DNA from: DATBAK01 sp038240075
GTDB lineage: Bacteria; Actinomycetota; Acidimicrobiia; IMCC26256; PALSA-610
Reading direction: 5' to 3'
DNA length: 64,000 bases
NCBI GenBank assembly: GCA_038240075.1
Contig: JBBSEC010000001.1
Span: 62,001 to 126,000 of the forward strand
This document shows positions 31,568 through 40,146 of this stretch, piece after piece. The stretch's first letter is position 1. The number at the start of each line of letters is the position of its first letter. The notes beneath the pieces were generated by a model. It was not told the origin of the DNA, ran no database searches, and was given only the letters and a program-made list of their open reading frames with translations. The position numbers and the translations under genes were made by a program.

Positions 31568-33334
31568 TTATTCGATGACCGCCAGCACGTCGCCGGTGCC
31601 GACGGTGTCGCCGGTCGTGACGCGCAGCTCCTTCACCGTGCCCGACTTCTCCGCGTTGATGTGGTTCTCCATCTTCATCGCTTCGAGCACCACGAGCGCC
31701 TGGCCGCTCTCGACCGTGTCGCCCACGGCGACGAGGACCTTCACGATGGTTCCCTGCATCGGGGCGACGACGGTGCCGCCTCCGGCTCCGCCGGCCGACG
31801 ATACCCGCGCCGCGGCGCGGGGACGCGCGCGCGTCGCGGCGGCTGCGGGTGCGGCGGCCGTCTCGTCGACCCAGACCTTCACGACGAAGCGCTTGCCGTC
31901 GACCTCGACGGGGAGCGTGCGTTCCACGAGTGCGGGTCGTTCTTCGCCGTCGGCGGCCGCCGCGGGAGCGGGCGCGGCGACGTCGGCGAACAGCGCGGGG
32001 TCGAGCTCGTCTTCCACCCATTTCGTGGAATGCTGCACCGCCGCGAAATCGGGGTGCGAGACGAGTGCGATGTGCGCGGGGATCGTGGTCTTCACGCCCG
32101 CGATCTCGAACTCCTCGAGCGCGCGCTTCGTGCGCGCGATCGCGCGGTCGCGGTCGGGCGCCCATACGACGAGCTTCCCGATGAGGTTGTCGTAGTACTG
32201 CGACACCGTGTCGCCCTCTTCGTACCCGCCGTCCCAACGCACGCCGGGCCCCGACGGCACGCGCAGGCGCGTGATGGTGCCGGGCGACGGCAGGAACTTC
32301 TTCGCCGGGTTCTCGGCGTTGATGCGGCACTCGATCGCGTGCCCCTGGAGCCGCACGCTCTTCTGCTTGATCGTCAACTTCTTGCCCGCCGCGATGTTGA
32401 GCTGCTGCTCCACGAGGTCGAGCTTGCTGATCTCTTCGGTGACGCAGTGCTCGACCTGCAGGCGGGTGTTCATCTCGAGGAACCAGAACTCGCCGTCCTG
32501 GAAGAGCATCTCGACCGTGCCGGCATTCACGTAGCCGCACGCGAGCGCCACCTTCACCGCCGCCTCACCCATCGCGACGCGGGTCTCGGGCGGGATGCCC
32601 GGCGCCGGGGCTTCCTCGATGAGCTTCTGGTGCCGGCGCTGGGTCGAGCAGTCGCGGTCGCCGACGTAGATGCCGTTGCCGTGCGAGTCGCACAACACCT
32701 GGAGCTCGACGTGACGCGGGCGGGTGAGGTAGCGCTCGAGGTACGCCTCGGGGCGACCGAAGTACGCCTGCGCCTCGCGGGTTGCCGATTCGAGAGCGGC
32801 CGGCGCCGCCTCTGCGTTCTCGACGACCTTCATGCCGCGACCACCACCGCCGTACGCGGCCTTGATCGCGACCGGGTATCCGAACTCGGCGCCGAAGGCG
32901 AGGATCTCCGAGACATCCTCGATCGCGGTCGTGGTGCCCGGCACCGATGCGACCTCCGCCCGGGCCGCGGCCAACCGCGAGGAGATCTTGTCGCCCATGA
33001 TCTCGATGGCTTCCGGCGGCGGGCCGATCCAGGTCACGCCCGCGGCGACGATCGCCCGCGCGAAGTCGGCGTTCTCGCTGAAGAAGCCGTAGCCGGGGTG
33101 CACGCCGTCGGCGCCCGACTGCTCGAGCGCGGCCAGGATCCGGTCGGTCGCGAGGTAGCTCTCGGCCGCGGTCTGGCCGCCGAGCGCGTAGGCCTCGTCG
33201 GCGTAGCGGACATGCTTGGCGTCACGATCGAGGTCGGAGTACACGGCGACGGTCGCGATGCCGAGCTCACGACACGTGCGCATCACCCGTACGGCGATCT
33301 CGCCCCGGTTCGCGATGAGGATCTTCGACAGCAC
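31568..33334 (-). CDS. accA3: Acetyl/propionyl-CoA carboxylase alpha chain (biotin carboxylase plus biotin carrier)
   Basis: 588 residues. The N-terminal biotin carboxylase (KILIANRGEIAVRVMRTCRELGI, GGGGRGMKVV ATP-grasp loop, RDCSTQRRHQKLIEEAP, FLEMNTRLQVEH) occupies about 450 residues. A linker follows, then the biotinyl domain with GTVVAPMQGTIVKVLV and EAMKMEN, whose Lys is biotinylated. This is the actinobacterial AccA3-type fused subunit that works with separate carboxyltransferases (not in the window). The GTG follows GGGGGC and gives VLSKILIANRG; the long open frame upstream belongs to the divergent region. Faces birA, whose product biotinylates it. Confidence 0.94.
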   Translation of the reverse strand: MLSKILIANRGEIAVRVMRTCRELGIATVAVYSDLDRDAKHVRYADEAYALGGQTAAESYLATDRILAALEQSGADGVHPGYGFFSENADFARAIVAAGVTWIGPPPEAIEIMGDKISSRLAAARAEVASVPGTTTAIEDVSEILAFGAEFGYPVAIKAAYGGGGRGMKVVENAEAAPAALESATREAQAYFGRPEAYLERYLTRPRHVELQVLCDSHGNGIYVGDRDCSTQRRHQKLIEEAPAPGIPPETRVAMGEAAVKVALACGYVNAGTVEMLFQDGEFWFLEMNTRLQVEHCVTEEISKLDLVEQQLNIAAGKKLTIKQKSVRLQGHAIECRINAENPAKKFLPSPGTITRLRVPSGPGVRWDGGYEEGDTVSQYYDNLIGKLVVWAPDRDRAIARTKRALEEFEIAGVKTTIPAHIALVSHPDFAAVQHSTKWVEDELDPALFADVAAPAPAAAADGEERPALVERTLPVEVDGKRFVVKVWVDETAAAPAAAATRARPRAAARVSSAGGAGGGTVVAPMQGTIVKVLVAVGDTVESGQALVVLEAMKMENHINAEKSGTVKELRVTTGDTVGTGDVLAVIE

Positions 33335-33354
33335 GTGCAGCCCCCGCTCGGCGT

Positions 33355-33373
33355 GGATACGGCCCCGTATCCT
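33355..33373. promoter_or_regulatory. 8-2-8 palindrome and birA -10 in the accA3/birA divergent region
   Basis: GGATACGG (33355-33362) and CCGTATCC (33365-33372) form a perfect inverted repeat around CC. The plus-strand -10 TATCCT (33368-33373) ends 7 nt before the birA ATG, inside the repeat. A repressor bound here would block birA and probably accA3. Confidence 0.55.
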
Positions 33374-33380
33374 ACGGGTG

Positions 33381-34163
33381 ATGCCGAAGCCCACGGCCAG
33401 CCGGCGCGACTTCTCGGCCGCGCTGGCCGGCACCCGCTTCCGAGAGGTCCGCTGGTTCGAGTCGCTCGACTCCACGAACCGCTACCTCGCCGACGAGGCT
33501 GTTGCCGGTGCCGCGCCCGGTCTCGTTGCCGTCGCCGACGCGCAGACCGCGGGGCGCGGCCGCCTCGGCCGCACCTGGATCGCGCCGCCGGGCGCGTCGC
33601 TGCTCACCTCGGCGTTGCTCGACGGGAGCGTTCCTGTCGAGGAGCGCCATCTCGTGGTGGTCGCGGCCGCGCTCGCCGCGATCGACGCGGTCGAGTCGCA
33701 GTGCGGCTTCCGGCCCCGCCTGAAGTGGCCGAACGACCTCGTGGTCGGCGACCGCAAGCTCGCGGGGTTGTTGGCTGAGGCCCCGACGAAGCGGGCCGTG
33801 ATCGTCGGGATGGGGTTGAACGTCGACTGGGATGCGTTTCCGCCCGAGCTCGCGGCGACCGCAACCGCGTGCAACCGCGAGGGCCGGTCGGCGCCCCGCG
33901 AAACATTGCTCGCGGCGTGGCTGCGCGGACTCGACGGACGTTTGCAGGCCCTCGCCGACGACGGCGCGCGGTCGCTGCGTTCCGACAACATCGCGGCCAG
34001 TGCGACGCTCGGGCGAGAGGTGCGCGTCGAGCGCGCGAATGACGTCCTCGTCGGTGAAGCGATCGCGCTGACCGAGCTGGGTCACCTCGTCGTGCGCGCC
34101 GCCGACGGAGCCGAGCACACGGTCAGTGCCGGTGACGTCATCCATCTCCGGCCTACGGCGTGA
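33381..34163 (+). CDS. birA: Biotin--[acetyl-CoA-carboxylase] ligase
   Basis: 260 residues. Catalytic motifs: SLDSTNRYL, QTAGRGRLGRTWIAPPGASLLTSAL (biotinyl-AMP loop GRGRLGR), LKWPNDLVVGDRKLAGLLAE and VIVGMGLNVDW. It lacks an N-terminal DNA-binding domain, so it is a group I ligase and not a repressor. Its obvious substrate is the carrier domain of the divergent accA3. The leaderless ATG at 33381 is favoured over a GTG one codon upstream. The 3' end overlaps the MFS gene by 11 bp. Confidence 0.94.
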   Translation: MPKPTASRRDFSAALAGTRFREVRWFESLDSTNRYLADEAVAGAAPGLVAVADAQTAGRGRLGRTWIAPPGASLLTSALLDGSVPVEERHLVVVAAALAAIDAVESQCGFRPRLKWPNDLVVGDRKLAGLLAEAPTKRAVIVGMGLNVDWDAFPPELAATATACNREGRSAPRETLLAAWLRGLDGRLQALADDGARSLRSDNIAASATLGREVRVERANDVLVGEAIALTELGHLVVRAADGAEHTVSAGDVIHLRPTA

Positions 34164-35442
34164 CCGGGAGCGCGGCCGCGGCGGCGCTGTCGCGCGCGTC
34201 GTAGCGACGGAACGCAGGAAGCGCGAGACCGAGGATTGCGCTGCCGAGCACGCAGAGCACGCCGCCGGAGACGATCGAGGTCTGCACGCTGAACGCGCTG
34301 GCGACACCGCCGGCTTCGACGTTGCCCAGCGACGGCCCGACCGAGTAGCTCACCTGCTCGATGCCGGCGAGCCGGCCGCGCAGGGCGTCGGGGATCGTCT
34401 CGTTCCAGATGATCATCCGGAAGATCCCGCTCACCATGTCGGCTCCGCCCGCCAACGCGAGGAACGCGAACGCGACCCACAAGGAATGGGCCAGGCCGAA
34501 CGCGATGATCGCGAAGCCCCACGCGGTCGCCGCCCAGAGCACCGCTGCGCCGTGCCGCTGCACGCGCCGGGTCCAGCCGCTCGTCGCGGTGGCGACCAAT
34601 GATCCCACCGCGGGCGCGGCGTAGATCCAACCGAGCGCCCGCGCGCCGCCGAAGCTCACCGCGAGGGCCGGGAATAACGCGGTCGGCATGCCGAAGAACA
34701 TGGCGTTGATGTCGACGAGATAGGTGCCGATCAGCTCCGGCCGCGAGCGCGCGTAGCGGAAGCCTTCGATGATGCGCCGGAGGCTCGGCGGTTCCGCGTC
34801 GACCGACGGTGGCACTGCGTGCATGAGTGCGAGCATCGCGAGTGAGACGGTGAAGCTGGCGACGTCGAAGCCGTACGCGCCGCGAAGGCCGATGGTCGCG
34901 ATGAGCACGCCACCGAGCGCCGGTCCCGCGATCATGCCGACGGCCATGTTCATGGCACCCACCGCGCTCGCGGCCTTCAAGTCCTCGCGCGGCACGATCC
35001 GCGGCACCATCGCTTCGAGCGCGGGCCGCTGCAGTCCCTCGAGCGTCGCCATCACGGCCGCGATCACGTAGAGGAACGCAACCTTCGGGTGGGAGAGCGT
35101 CGCGTTCCCGAGCAGCGCGGCCGAACAGGCCATCAGGCCGATCTCGGCGAGCCACGTCTGCCGGCGCCGATCGGTCGCGTCGGCGAGCGCGCCACCGATG
35201 AGCGCGGCCGCAACGAGCGGGACGATCTCGGCCAGTCCGAGGAGACCGACCGCGAGCGACGAGTGCGTGAGCTCGTAGACCTGGAACGGGATCGCGACGT
35301 AGGTGACCATCCCGCCGATGAACGACACCGCGCGGCCGACCGTCAGGAGCCGGAAGTCGCGGTGACGCAGCGGCGCGAGGTCGACGACCGCGGCGCGCAG
35401 GATGCGCCGCCACCGCGAACCGTTCCCCTCTGTTGGTTCCAT
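34153..35442 (-). CDS. MFS transporter (DHA3/EntS-like)
   Basis: 429 residues with about 12 hydrophobic segments. N-terminal LRHRDFRLLTVGRAVSFIGGMVTYVAIPFQVYELTHSSLAVGLLGLAEIVPLVAAALIGGALADATDRRR contains the loop 2-3 motif (GGALADATDRRR) of proton-driven exporters of the EntS/macrolide-efflux type. Substrate unknown. It starts 36 bp after the pabC stop and may be the third gene of the pabB-pabC operon. Confidence 0.87.
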   Translation of the reverse strand: MEPTEGNGSRWRRILRAAVVDLAPLRHRDFRLLTVGRAVSFIGGMVTYVAIPFQVYELTHSSLAVGLLGLAEIVPLVAAALIGGALADATDRRRQTWLAEIGLMACSAALLGNATLSHPKVAFLYVIAAVMATLEGLQRPALEAMVPRIVPREDLKAASAVGAMNMAVGMIAGPALGGVLIATIGLRGAYGFDVASFTVSLAMLALMHAVPPSVDAEPPSLRRIIEGFRYARSRPELIGTYLVDINAMFFGMPTALFPALAVSFGGARALGWIYAAPAVGSLVATATSGWTRRVQRHGAAVLWAATAWGFAIIAFGLAHSLWVAFAFLALAGGADMVSGIFRMIIWNETIPDALRGRLAGIEQVSYSVGPSLGNVEAGGVASAFSVQTSIVSGGVLCVLGSAILGLALPAFRRYDARDSAAAAALPVTP

Positions 35443-35478
35443 GTCGGCTGCCGTCCACGGGTCTACGGGTCGAGCGGT

Positions 35479-36327
35479 CTAGGGATCAAGATCGCGCGCC
35501 ACGAGGTCACGGAACGCCTGCGCGAGGCAGGTGGCGATCGGACCGGGTGCGTCGAGGGCGCGGGCGTCACGCTGTTCGTCGATCAGCGCACTGACAGCCT
35601 GCACCTCGCGCGTCGTCGACGAGAGGAACATTTCGGAGACCGAGGCCAGCTCGCCCATCGGCACGTCGGCCTCCAGGGCTTCGACACCGCACCCCGGCGC
35701 CAGCTCCAACAGCAGCCCCCGGGTCACGCCGAGCAGACATCCGGCCGCCGGCGGCGGCGTGATCGCCACGCCATCGCGGATGACGAAGACGTTCGAGCCG
35801 GTCGCCTCGCAGAGGTTGCCCGCGGTGTTCGCGAACAGCGCTTCCTCGGCTCCGCGTTCTTCGGCGTACGCGAGGGCGCGCACGTTCGCGGCGTACGAGA
35901 TCGTCTTGAGGCCCGCGACGGCCGAGCGTTCGTTGCGCGTCCACGGCGTCATCGCGACGCGCGTCGTCGGCGACGCGGGATGGAACGCGACCGCAACGAC
36001 GAACGCGGTCGGGACCGCACCCGCGCGACTCGATCCCGGTGGGCCTTCGCCGCCGGTCACGGTGACCCGAAGGCGCGCGTCAGTCAGGCCGTTCGCCGCA
36101 ACGACCGCGTCGGCCGCGAAGCGCAGGCGCTCAGGGTCGGGGAGCGCGAGGCCGAGACCGGCCGCCGAGTGCGCGAGGCGGGCGAAGTGCCGCCGCCACG
36201 CAAACGGCACCCCGCGGTACACCCGCAGGGTCTCGAACACGCCGTCGCCGACGACGAGGCCGCGATCGAGCGGCGAGATCCTCGCGTCGCGGATGTCGAG
36301 GAGCTCGCCGTCGATCCAGACGATCAC
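35479..36327 (-). CDS. pabC: Aminotransferase class IV, probable 4-amino-4-deoxychorismate lyase
   Basis: 282 residues, PLP fold type IV. WIDGELLDIRDARISPLDRGLVVGDGVFETLRVYRG is the family start; the PLP Lys is in AGLKTISYAANVRALAYA, followed by EEALFANTAGNLCEATGSNVFVI. The GTG overlaps the pabB stop (GTGA). Adjacent pabB makes ADC lyase (p-aminobenzoate, folate) the natural call; branched-chain or D-amino-acid aminotransferases share the fold. Confidence 0.85.
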   Translation of the reverse strand: MIVWIDGELLDIRDARISPLDRGLVVGDGVFETLRVYRGVPFAWRRHFARLAHSAAGLGLALPDPERLRFAADAVVAANGLTDARLRVTVTGGEGPPGSSRAGAVPTAFVVAVAFHPASPTTRVAMTPWTRNERSAVAGLKTISYAANVRALAYAEERGAEEALFANTAGNLCEATGSNVFVIRDGVAITPPPAAGCLLGVTRGLLLELAPGCGVEALEADVPMGELASVSEMFLSSTTREVQAVSALIDEQRDARALDAPGPIATCLAQAFRDLVARDLDP

Positions 36328-37589
36328 GGTGTTTCTGGGCGCGGCGCCGAGAGCTGCGCAACCAGGCTCGTCGGCGTGACCGAACCGGCCGCCGCGAGCA
36401 GGCGCTGCGCCTTCAACTCGGTCTCGGCCCACTCCGACGCCGCGTCGGAGTCGGCCACGATCCCGCCGCCGACGCCGAGGTCGGTGAACCCGTGCGTGAT
36501 CGTGAACGTGCGGATCGCAACCGCAAGCTCGGCGGTGCGCGCGTCGGCGTCGATCCAGCCGATCGCTCCGCAGTAGACGCCCCGCCGCACCGGCTCGATG
36601 TCCTCGATCGCCTGCATCACGCGCGGCTTCGGCGCGCCGGTGATCGACGCGGGCGGGAAGGTTGCGTGCACGAGGTCGGCGAGACCGGTGTTGGGACGCA
36701 GACGTCCCTCGATGGTGCTGACGAGGTGGAACAGGCCGGGGTGAGCCTCGATCGCGGCGAGCTGCAGCGTGCGTACCGACCCGGGCACGCACACGCGTCC
36801 GAGGTCGTTGCGCGCGAGGTCGACGATCATCACGTGCTCGGCGCGGTCCTTCGCGCTTCCGAGCAGTGCCGCCTGATCGGCGTCGGTTCCCTTGATCGGG
36901 CGCGTGGTGACGCGGTCGCCGCGGCGCTCGAGGAACAGCTCGGGAGACGCGGAGACGATCGCCGGGCAGTACGGCGCCTCGGGCCCGAACGTCAGCAGCG
37001 CGGCGTGCGGCGCTGGGTTCTGCCGGTCGAGGGAGAGGTAGAGCGCACGCGGGTCGGCGGCGCGCGGCGAGGAGAGGCGGCGGGTGAGGTTCACCTGGTA
37101 GCACTCGCCGGCGTCGAGGAGGCCGTGGATCGTCTTCACGGCGTCGGTGTAGACGGAACGGTCGAGGCTCGACGTCCACCGCTCGAGACCGACGGGCTCC
37201 TCGTGGTCCTCGGATCGCCGGGCCCGCCACAGCGCCTGATCGAGCTGGTGACGGCCCTCACCGCGGCCCTCGACGACGGGATCCTCTCCCGGCGTGAAGG
37301 TGACCCGCGCGTCGAACCGCGCGAGCACCAGGTCGGGGATCGCGCGGTCGGCGGCGGCCCACGGCACGACCCGTTCGACCGCGCGGCCGAGGTCGTACGC
37401 GAGGTAGCCGGCCCACCAGCCGCCCTCGGCCTCGATCTCGTCGAGGGCGCGGAAACCGTCGCTGCCATGGGCGATGCGCACGTGCGCCGGCGCCGTCGCG
37501 ACGATCGTGCTCGCGCCGTCTCGGACGATGGCGACACCCGCCCCGAGCGGAAGCTGCTCGAGCAGGGCGGGCACGGAAAGGTCCCGCAT
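36324..37589 (-). CDS. pabB: Aminodeoxychorismate synthase component I
   Basis: 421 residues, chorismate-binding family. AGECYQVNLTRRL, SPELFLERRGDRVTTRPIKGT (with the PabB catalytic Lys in PIKGT), VDLARNDLGRVC, FPPASITGAPKPRVMQAIEDIE and GYCGAIGW-like VYCGAIGWID are clear. It makes 4-amino-4-deoxychorismate for folate synthesis; the glutaminase partner (PabA/TrpG) is not in the window. ATG start with a leaderless -10. Confidence 0.92.
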   Translation of the reverse strand: MRDLSVPALLEQLPLGAGVAIVRDGASTIVATAPAHVRIAHGSDGFRALDEIEAEGGWWAGYLAYDLGRAVERVVPWAAADRAIPDLVLARFDARVTFTPGEDPVVEGRGEGRHQLDQALWRARRSEDHEEPVGLERWTSSLDRSVYTDAVKTIHGLLDAGECYQVNLTRRLSSPRAADPRALYLSLDRQNPAPHAALLTFGPEAPYCPAIVSASPELFLERRGDRVTTRPIKGTDADQAALLGSAKDRAEHVMIVDLARNDLGRVCVPGSVRTLQLAAIEAHPGLFHLVSTIEGRLRPNTGLADLVHATFPPASITGAPKPRVMQAIEDIEPVRRGVYCGAIGWIDADARTAELAVAIRTFTITHGFTDLGVGGGIVADSDAASEWAETELKAQRLLAAAGSVTPTSLVAQLSAPRPETP

Positions 37590-37596
37590 GAGGCGA

Positions 37597-37602
37597 AGGC
37601 TA
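37597..37602 (-). promoter_or_regulatory. -10 hexamer TAGCCT, leaderless pabB start
   Basis: Minus-strand TAGCCT (37602-37597) ends 7 nt before the ATG at 37589; no Shine-Dalgarno. Confidence 0.55.
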
Positions 37603-37610
37603 CCGGGGAA

Positions 37611-37625
37611 TGGGCAAACCGCCCA
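37611..37625 (-). terminator. Weak hairpin between the HNH pseudogene and pabB
   Basis: TGGGC and GCCCA (5 bp) flank a 5-nt loop, downstream of the HNH stop in its direction of reading. There is no strong T-run. Confidence 0.25.
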
Positions 37626-37670
37626 GATCGGTGCTCGCCCTTTTCGAGGAGCGAGTGGTCGTGCTCGCGT

Positions 37671-38805
37671 TCAGGTGCTGCCGATATGTCGGCCGTCGGG
37701 GTTGGTGACGGTGAACGTGGTGCCGTCGAAGGTGGCGTGCCATCCGGGTTTGTGCAGCACGTGGTGGTGGTAGTCGCAGAGGAAGACGAGGTTCACAAGG
37801 ACGGTCTTGCCGGCGGGGAAGGCGATGACGTGGTGGACTTCGCCGTGGGAGCGGTCGCAGCCGGGATATCGGCACCGGCCGTGGTCTCGGTGCAGGACCG
37901 CTCTGCGTAACTTCCGCGAGGGCCGGTACACGTCGGCTCCGACGTCGAGGGGCTTGCCGTCCGAACCGGTGACGATGATTTGGAGTTTCGAGGCGCAGAG
38001 CAGTTCGCTGATCTGGCTGGAGACGAGCGAGAGATCGCCGCTGGTCTCGAACTTGCCGCTGACAAGCGATTCGAGCGGGACGGTGATGGCGATGTGGGGT
38101 CGTTCGCCGTCCTCGGTCGGACTTTCACCGGAGTCGAGGAAGTACCGGCAGATGCGTTGCAGTGCGGCTTCGCACCGTTGCGTGGCCGAGCGGGTGTCGT
38201 CTGCGGCGGGCATGTCGGTCGCGGCCTCGATCGCCTCGTTGATGATCGCGCCGCTCAAGGCGTCGTGATCACCTCGTGATGCCCACCGGTTCCCGACGGG
38301 GGAGATCGAGAACCGGTTCTTGTCTTCGGGCGGTTTCGCGTCGAGCTCGTCGCAGCGGGTCTGGTACTGGCGGATCATCGCGTCGAGCGCCACAAAATCA
38401 CGCGCCGCCGCGAAGCGGAGCATGCCCTCTTCCATCGTCGCGTAGATGTCTTCGTGACCGGACCGACGACCTTGCGCGATCGTGCCGGCGGCGTTCGCGG
38501 AGATCTCGCCCTGAGTCCACGCCTTCGCCACCAACGGCAGTGTTTCCATCGCTCTGGCGGTGGCGAGCGACGCGCGCGTCACGCAAACGCTGACCGGTCT
38601 TGTATTGCACCCACACCGGTGTCGAGCTCGCACCCTCACCAGACGGGATCCCGCGGCCGTGCAACGAGACCAACAATCGCGCGGCGACGGCTTCGCGGCG
38701 ATCGTTCTCGCGACGGACCTCGATGAACGTCTCGCGGATCTCCGAATCGCACAACACGCTCGGGTCGAGCCGTTCGAGCTCAGCGATCGTGAGGGTTGCG
38801 GACAT
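37671..38805 (-). pseudogene. DUF222/HNH endonuclease gene, frameshifted
   Basis: The N-terminus MSATLTIAELERLDPSVLCDSEIRETFIEVRRENDRREAVAARLLVSLHGRG...VWVQYKTG is in one frame. The rest (VCVTRASLATARAMETLPLVAKAW through the HNH motif GEVHHVIAFPAGKTVLVNLVFLCDYHHHVLHKPGW) is in another. The switch falls near 38600; a 2-base loss (or 1-base gain) within ACCGGTCAGC would explain it. DUF222-HNH (13E12-like) proteins are multicopy, often selfish-looking actinobacterial genes of unclear role. Its promoter is intact. A sequencing error is possible. Confidence 0.8.
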
Positions 38806-38811
38806 GTCCCA

Positions 38812-38840
38812 ATTGTACACGAACGCACGTTCGATCACAA
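38812..38840 (-). promoter_or_regulatory. Strong promoter of the HNH pseudogene
   Basis: On the minus strand TTGTGA (38840-38835), a 17-nt spacer and TACAAT (38817-38812) are followed after 6 nt by the ATG at 38805. This is the only promoter in the window with good -35 and -10 boxes and ideal spacing. The remainder of 38841-38947 shows no gene. Confidence 0.7.
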
Positions 38841-38947
38841 GCAGAAAAACTCAACAACGACAGGCGCGATTGCGCACTGTCTCCCCGGAGCAACCGTGAC
38901 GAGTGCGCGGAACGACGGCACCGCCCATACGTATGCGACCATGAAAC

Positions 38948-40090
38948 ATGGACTTCGAGCTATCCGAAGAGCAGGAGCAGTTCCAGGCGGTCGTGCGCGA
39001 CTTCGCCCGCTCCGAGATCGCGCCCTACGCCGCCGACTGGGACCGCGAGGAGGTCTTCCCCGTCGAGGCCGTCCTGAAGATGGGCGCGCTCGGGCTCTTC
39101 GGCCTTCCGTTCCCGTCCGAGTACGGCGGCGGCGACGCCGACTTCCTCACCTACTGCCTCGCGATCGAGGAGCTGGCCCGCGTCGACTCGTCGATGGCGA
39201 TCACCCTCGAAGCGGGCGTGAGTCTCGGCGCGGCACCGTTCTTCTACTCGGGTACCGAGGCGCAGAAGCAGGAGTACCTCGTGCCGATGATCGCCGGCAC
39301 CGCGCTCGGCGCGTTCGGGTTGACCGAGGCCGAAGCCGGCTCCGATGCGGGCGCGACGCGTACGAACGCGACGTTCGAGGGTGACGAGTGGGTGATCAAC
39401 GGGAGCAAGACGTTCATCACCAACTCGGGAACACCGATCACGAAGTGCGTGACGATCACCGCGCGCACCGGGCCGAACGAGATCTCCAACATCGTCGTCG
39501 ACGCGCACGCGCCGGGGTTCGTCGTCGCACCGGCGTACCGGAAGATGGGTTGGCACGCGAGCGACACGCACGAGCTGAGCTTCGTCGACTGCCGCGTGCC
39601 CGCCGATCATCTGCTCGGAGAGCGCGGCCGCGGCTTTCAGACCTTCCTCACGATCCTCGACGGTGGTCGAATCGCGATCGCCGCACTCGCGGTCGGGCTC
39701 GCCCAGGCGTGCCTCGACGCCTCGCTCGAGTACGCGCGCGAGCGGCAGGCGTTCGGCGGGCCCATCGGCCGGTTCCAGGCCGTCGCGTTCAAGTGCGCCG
39801 ACATGGCGGTCGCGGTCGAGAACGCCCGCAATCTCACCTATAAAGCCGCGTGGCTACGCGATCACGGCAAACCGCACCGGCAGGCCGCGTCGATGGCGAA
39901 GCTCTACTCGAGCGAGGTCGCCGTCACCGCGACGCGCGAGGCCGTGCAGATCCACGGTGGCTACGGCTTCATGGAGGACTCACCGGTGAGCCGGCTCTAC
40001 CGCGACGCCAAGATCCTCGAGATCGGTGAGGGAACGAGCGAGATCCAGCGCCTCGTGCTCGCGCGCGGGCTCGGTCTTCCAGTCGAGTGA
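38948..40090 (+). CDS. Acyl-CoA dehydrogenase
   Basis: 380 residues; FAD enzyme oxidising acyl-CoA to 2-enoyl-CoA. MDFELSEEQEQFQAVVRDFARSEIAPYAADWDREEVFP, GAFGLTEAEAGSDAGATRT, NGSKTFITNSG, GGRIAIAALAVGLAQACLDASLEYARERQAFG and QIHGGYGFMEDSPVSRLYRDAKILEIGEGTSEIQRLVLARGL are all standard. The catalytic Glu sits in the short/branched-chain position (IGEGTSEIQ is the FAD/substrate loop). Chain length cannot be fixed from sequence. Confidence 0.94.
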   Translation: MDFELSEEQEQFQAVVRDFARSEIAPYAADWDREEVFPVEAVLKMGALGLFGLPFPSEYGGGDADFLTYCLAIEELARVDSSMAITLEAGVSLGAAPFFYSGTEAQKQEYLVPMIAGTALGAFGLTEAEAGSDAGATRTNATFEGDEWVINGSKTFITNSGTPITKCVTITARTGPNEISNIVVDAHAPGFVVAPAYRKMGWHASDTHELSFVDCRVPADHLLGERGRGFQTFLTILDGGRIAIAALAVGLAQACLDASLEYARERQAFGGPIGRFQAVAFKCADMAVAVENARNLTYKAAWLRDHGKPHRQAASMAKLYSSEVAVTATREAVQIHGGYGFMEDSPVSRLYRDAKILEIGEGTSEIQRLVLARGLGLPVE

Positions 40091-40146
40091 GTGGCTGAGA
40101 GCACTGCCCTGGGATTGACAGGTCGAGTCGCTAACATCGGCGCTTC

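Noticed and set aside
31289..33778. 829-codon plus-strand frame opposite the carboxylase gene
   Set aside because: Shadow frame; the minus-strand product has biotin carboxylase and biotinyl motifs throughout.
37671..38828. A single intact 385-codon HNH gene
   Set aside because: The first ~80 codons of that frame are Arg/Ser/Cys-rich nonsense, while the overlapping frame 38398-38838 gives a proper DUF222-like N-terminus; a frameshift explains both.
40115..40137. TTGACA-like -35 and TAACAT -10 before the LCP gene as a classical promoter
   Set aside because: The spacer is only 11 nt, too short for a sigma-70 type pair; only the -10, 9 nt before the start, might be real.
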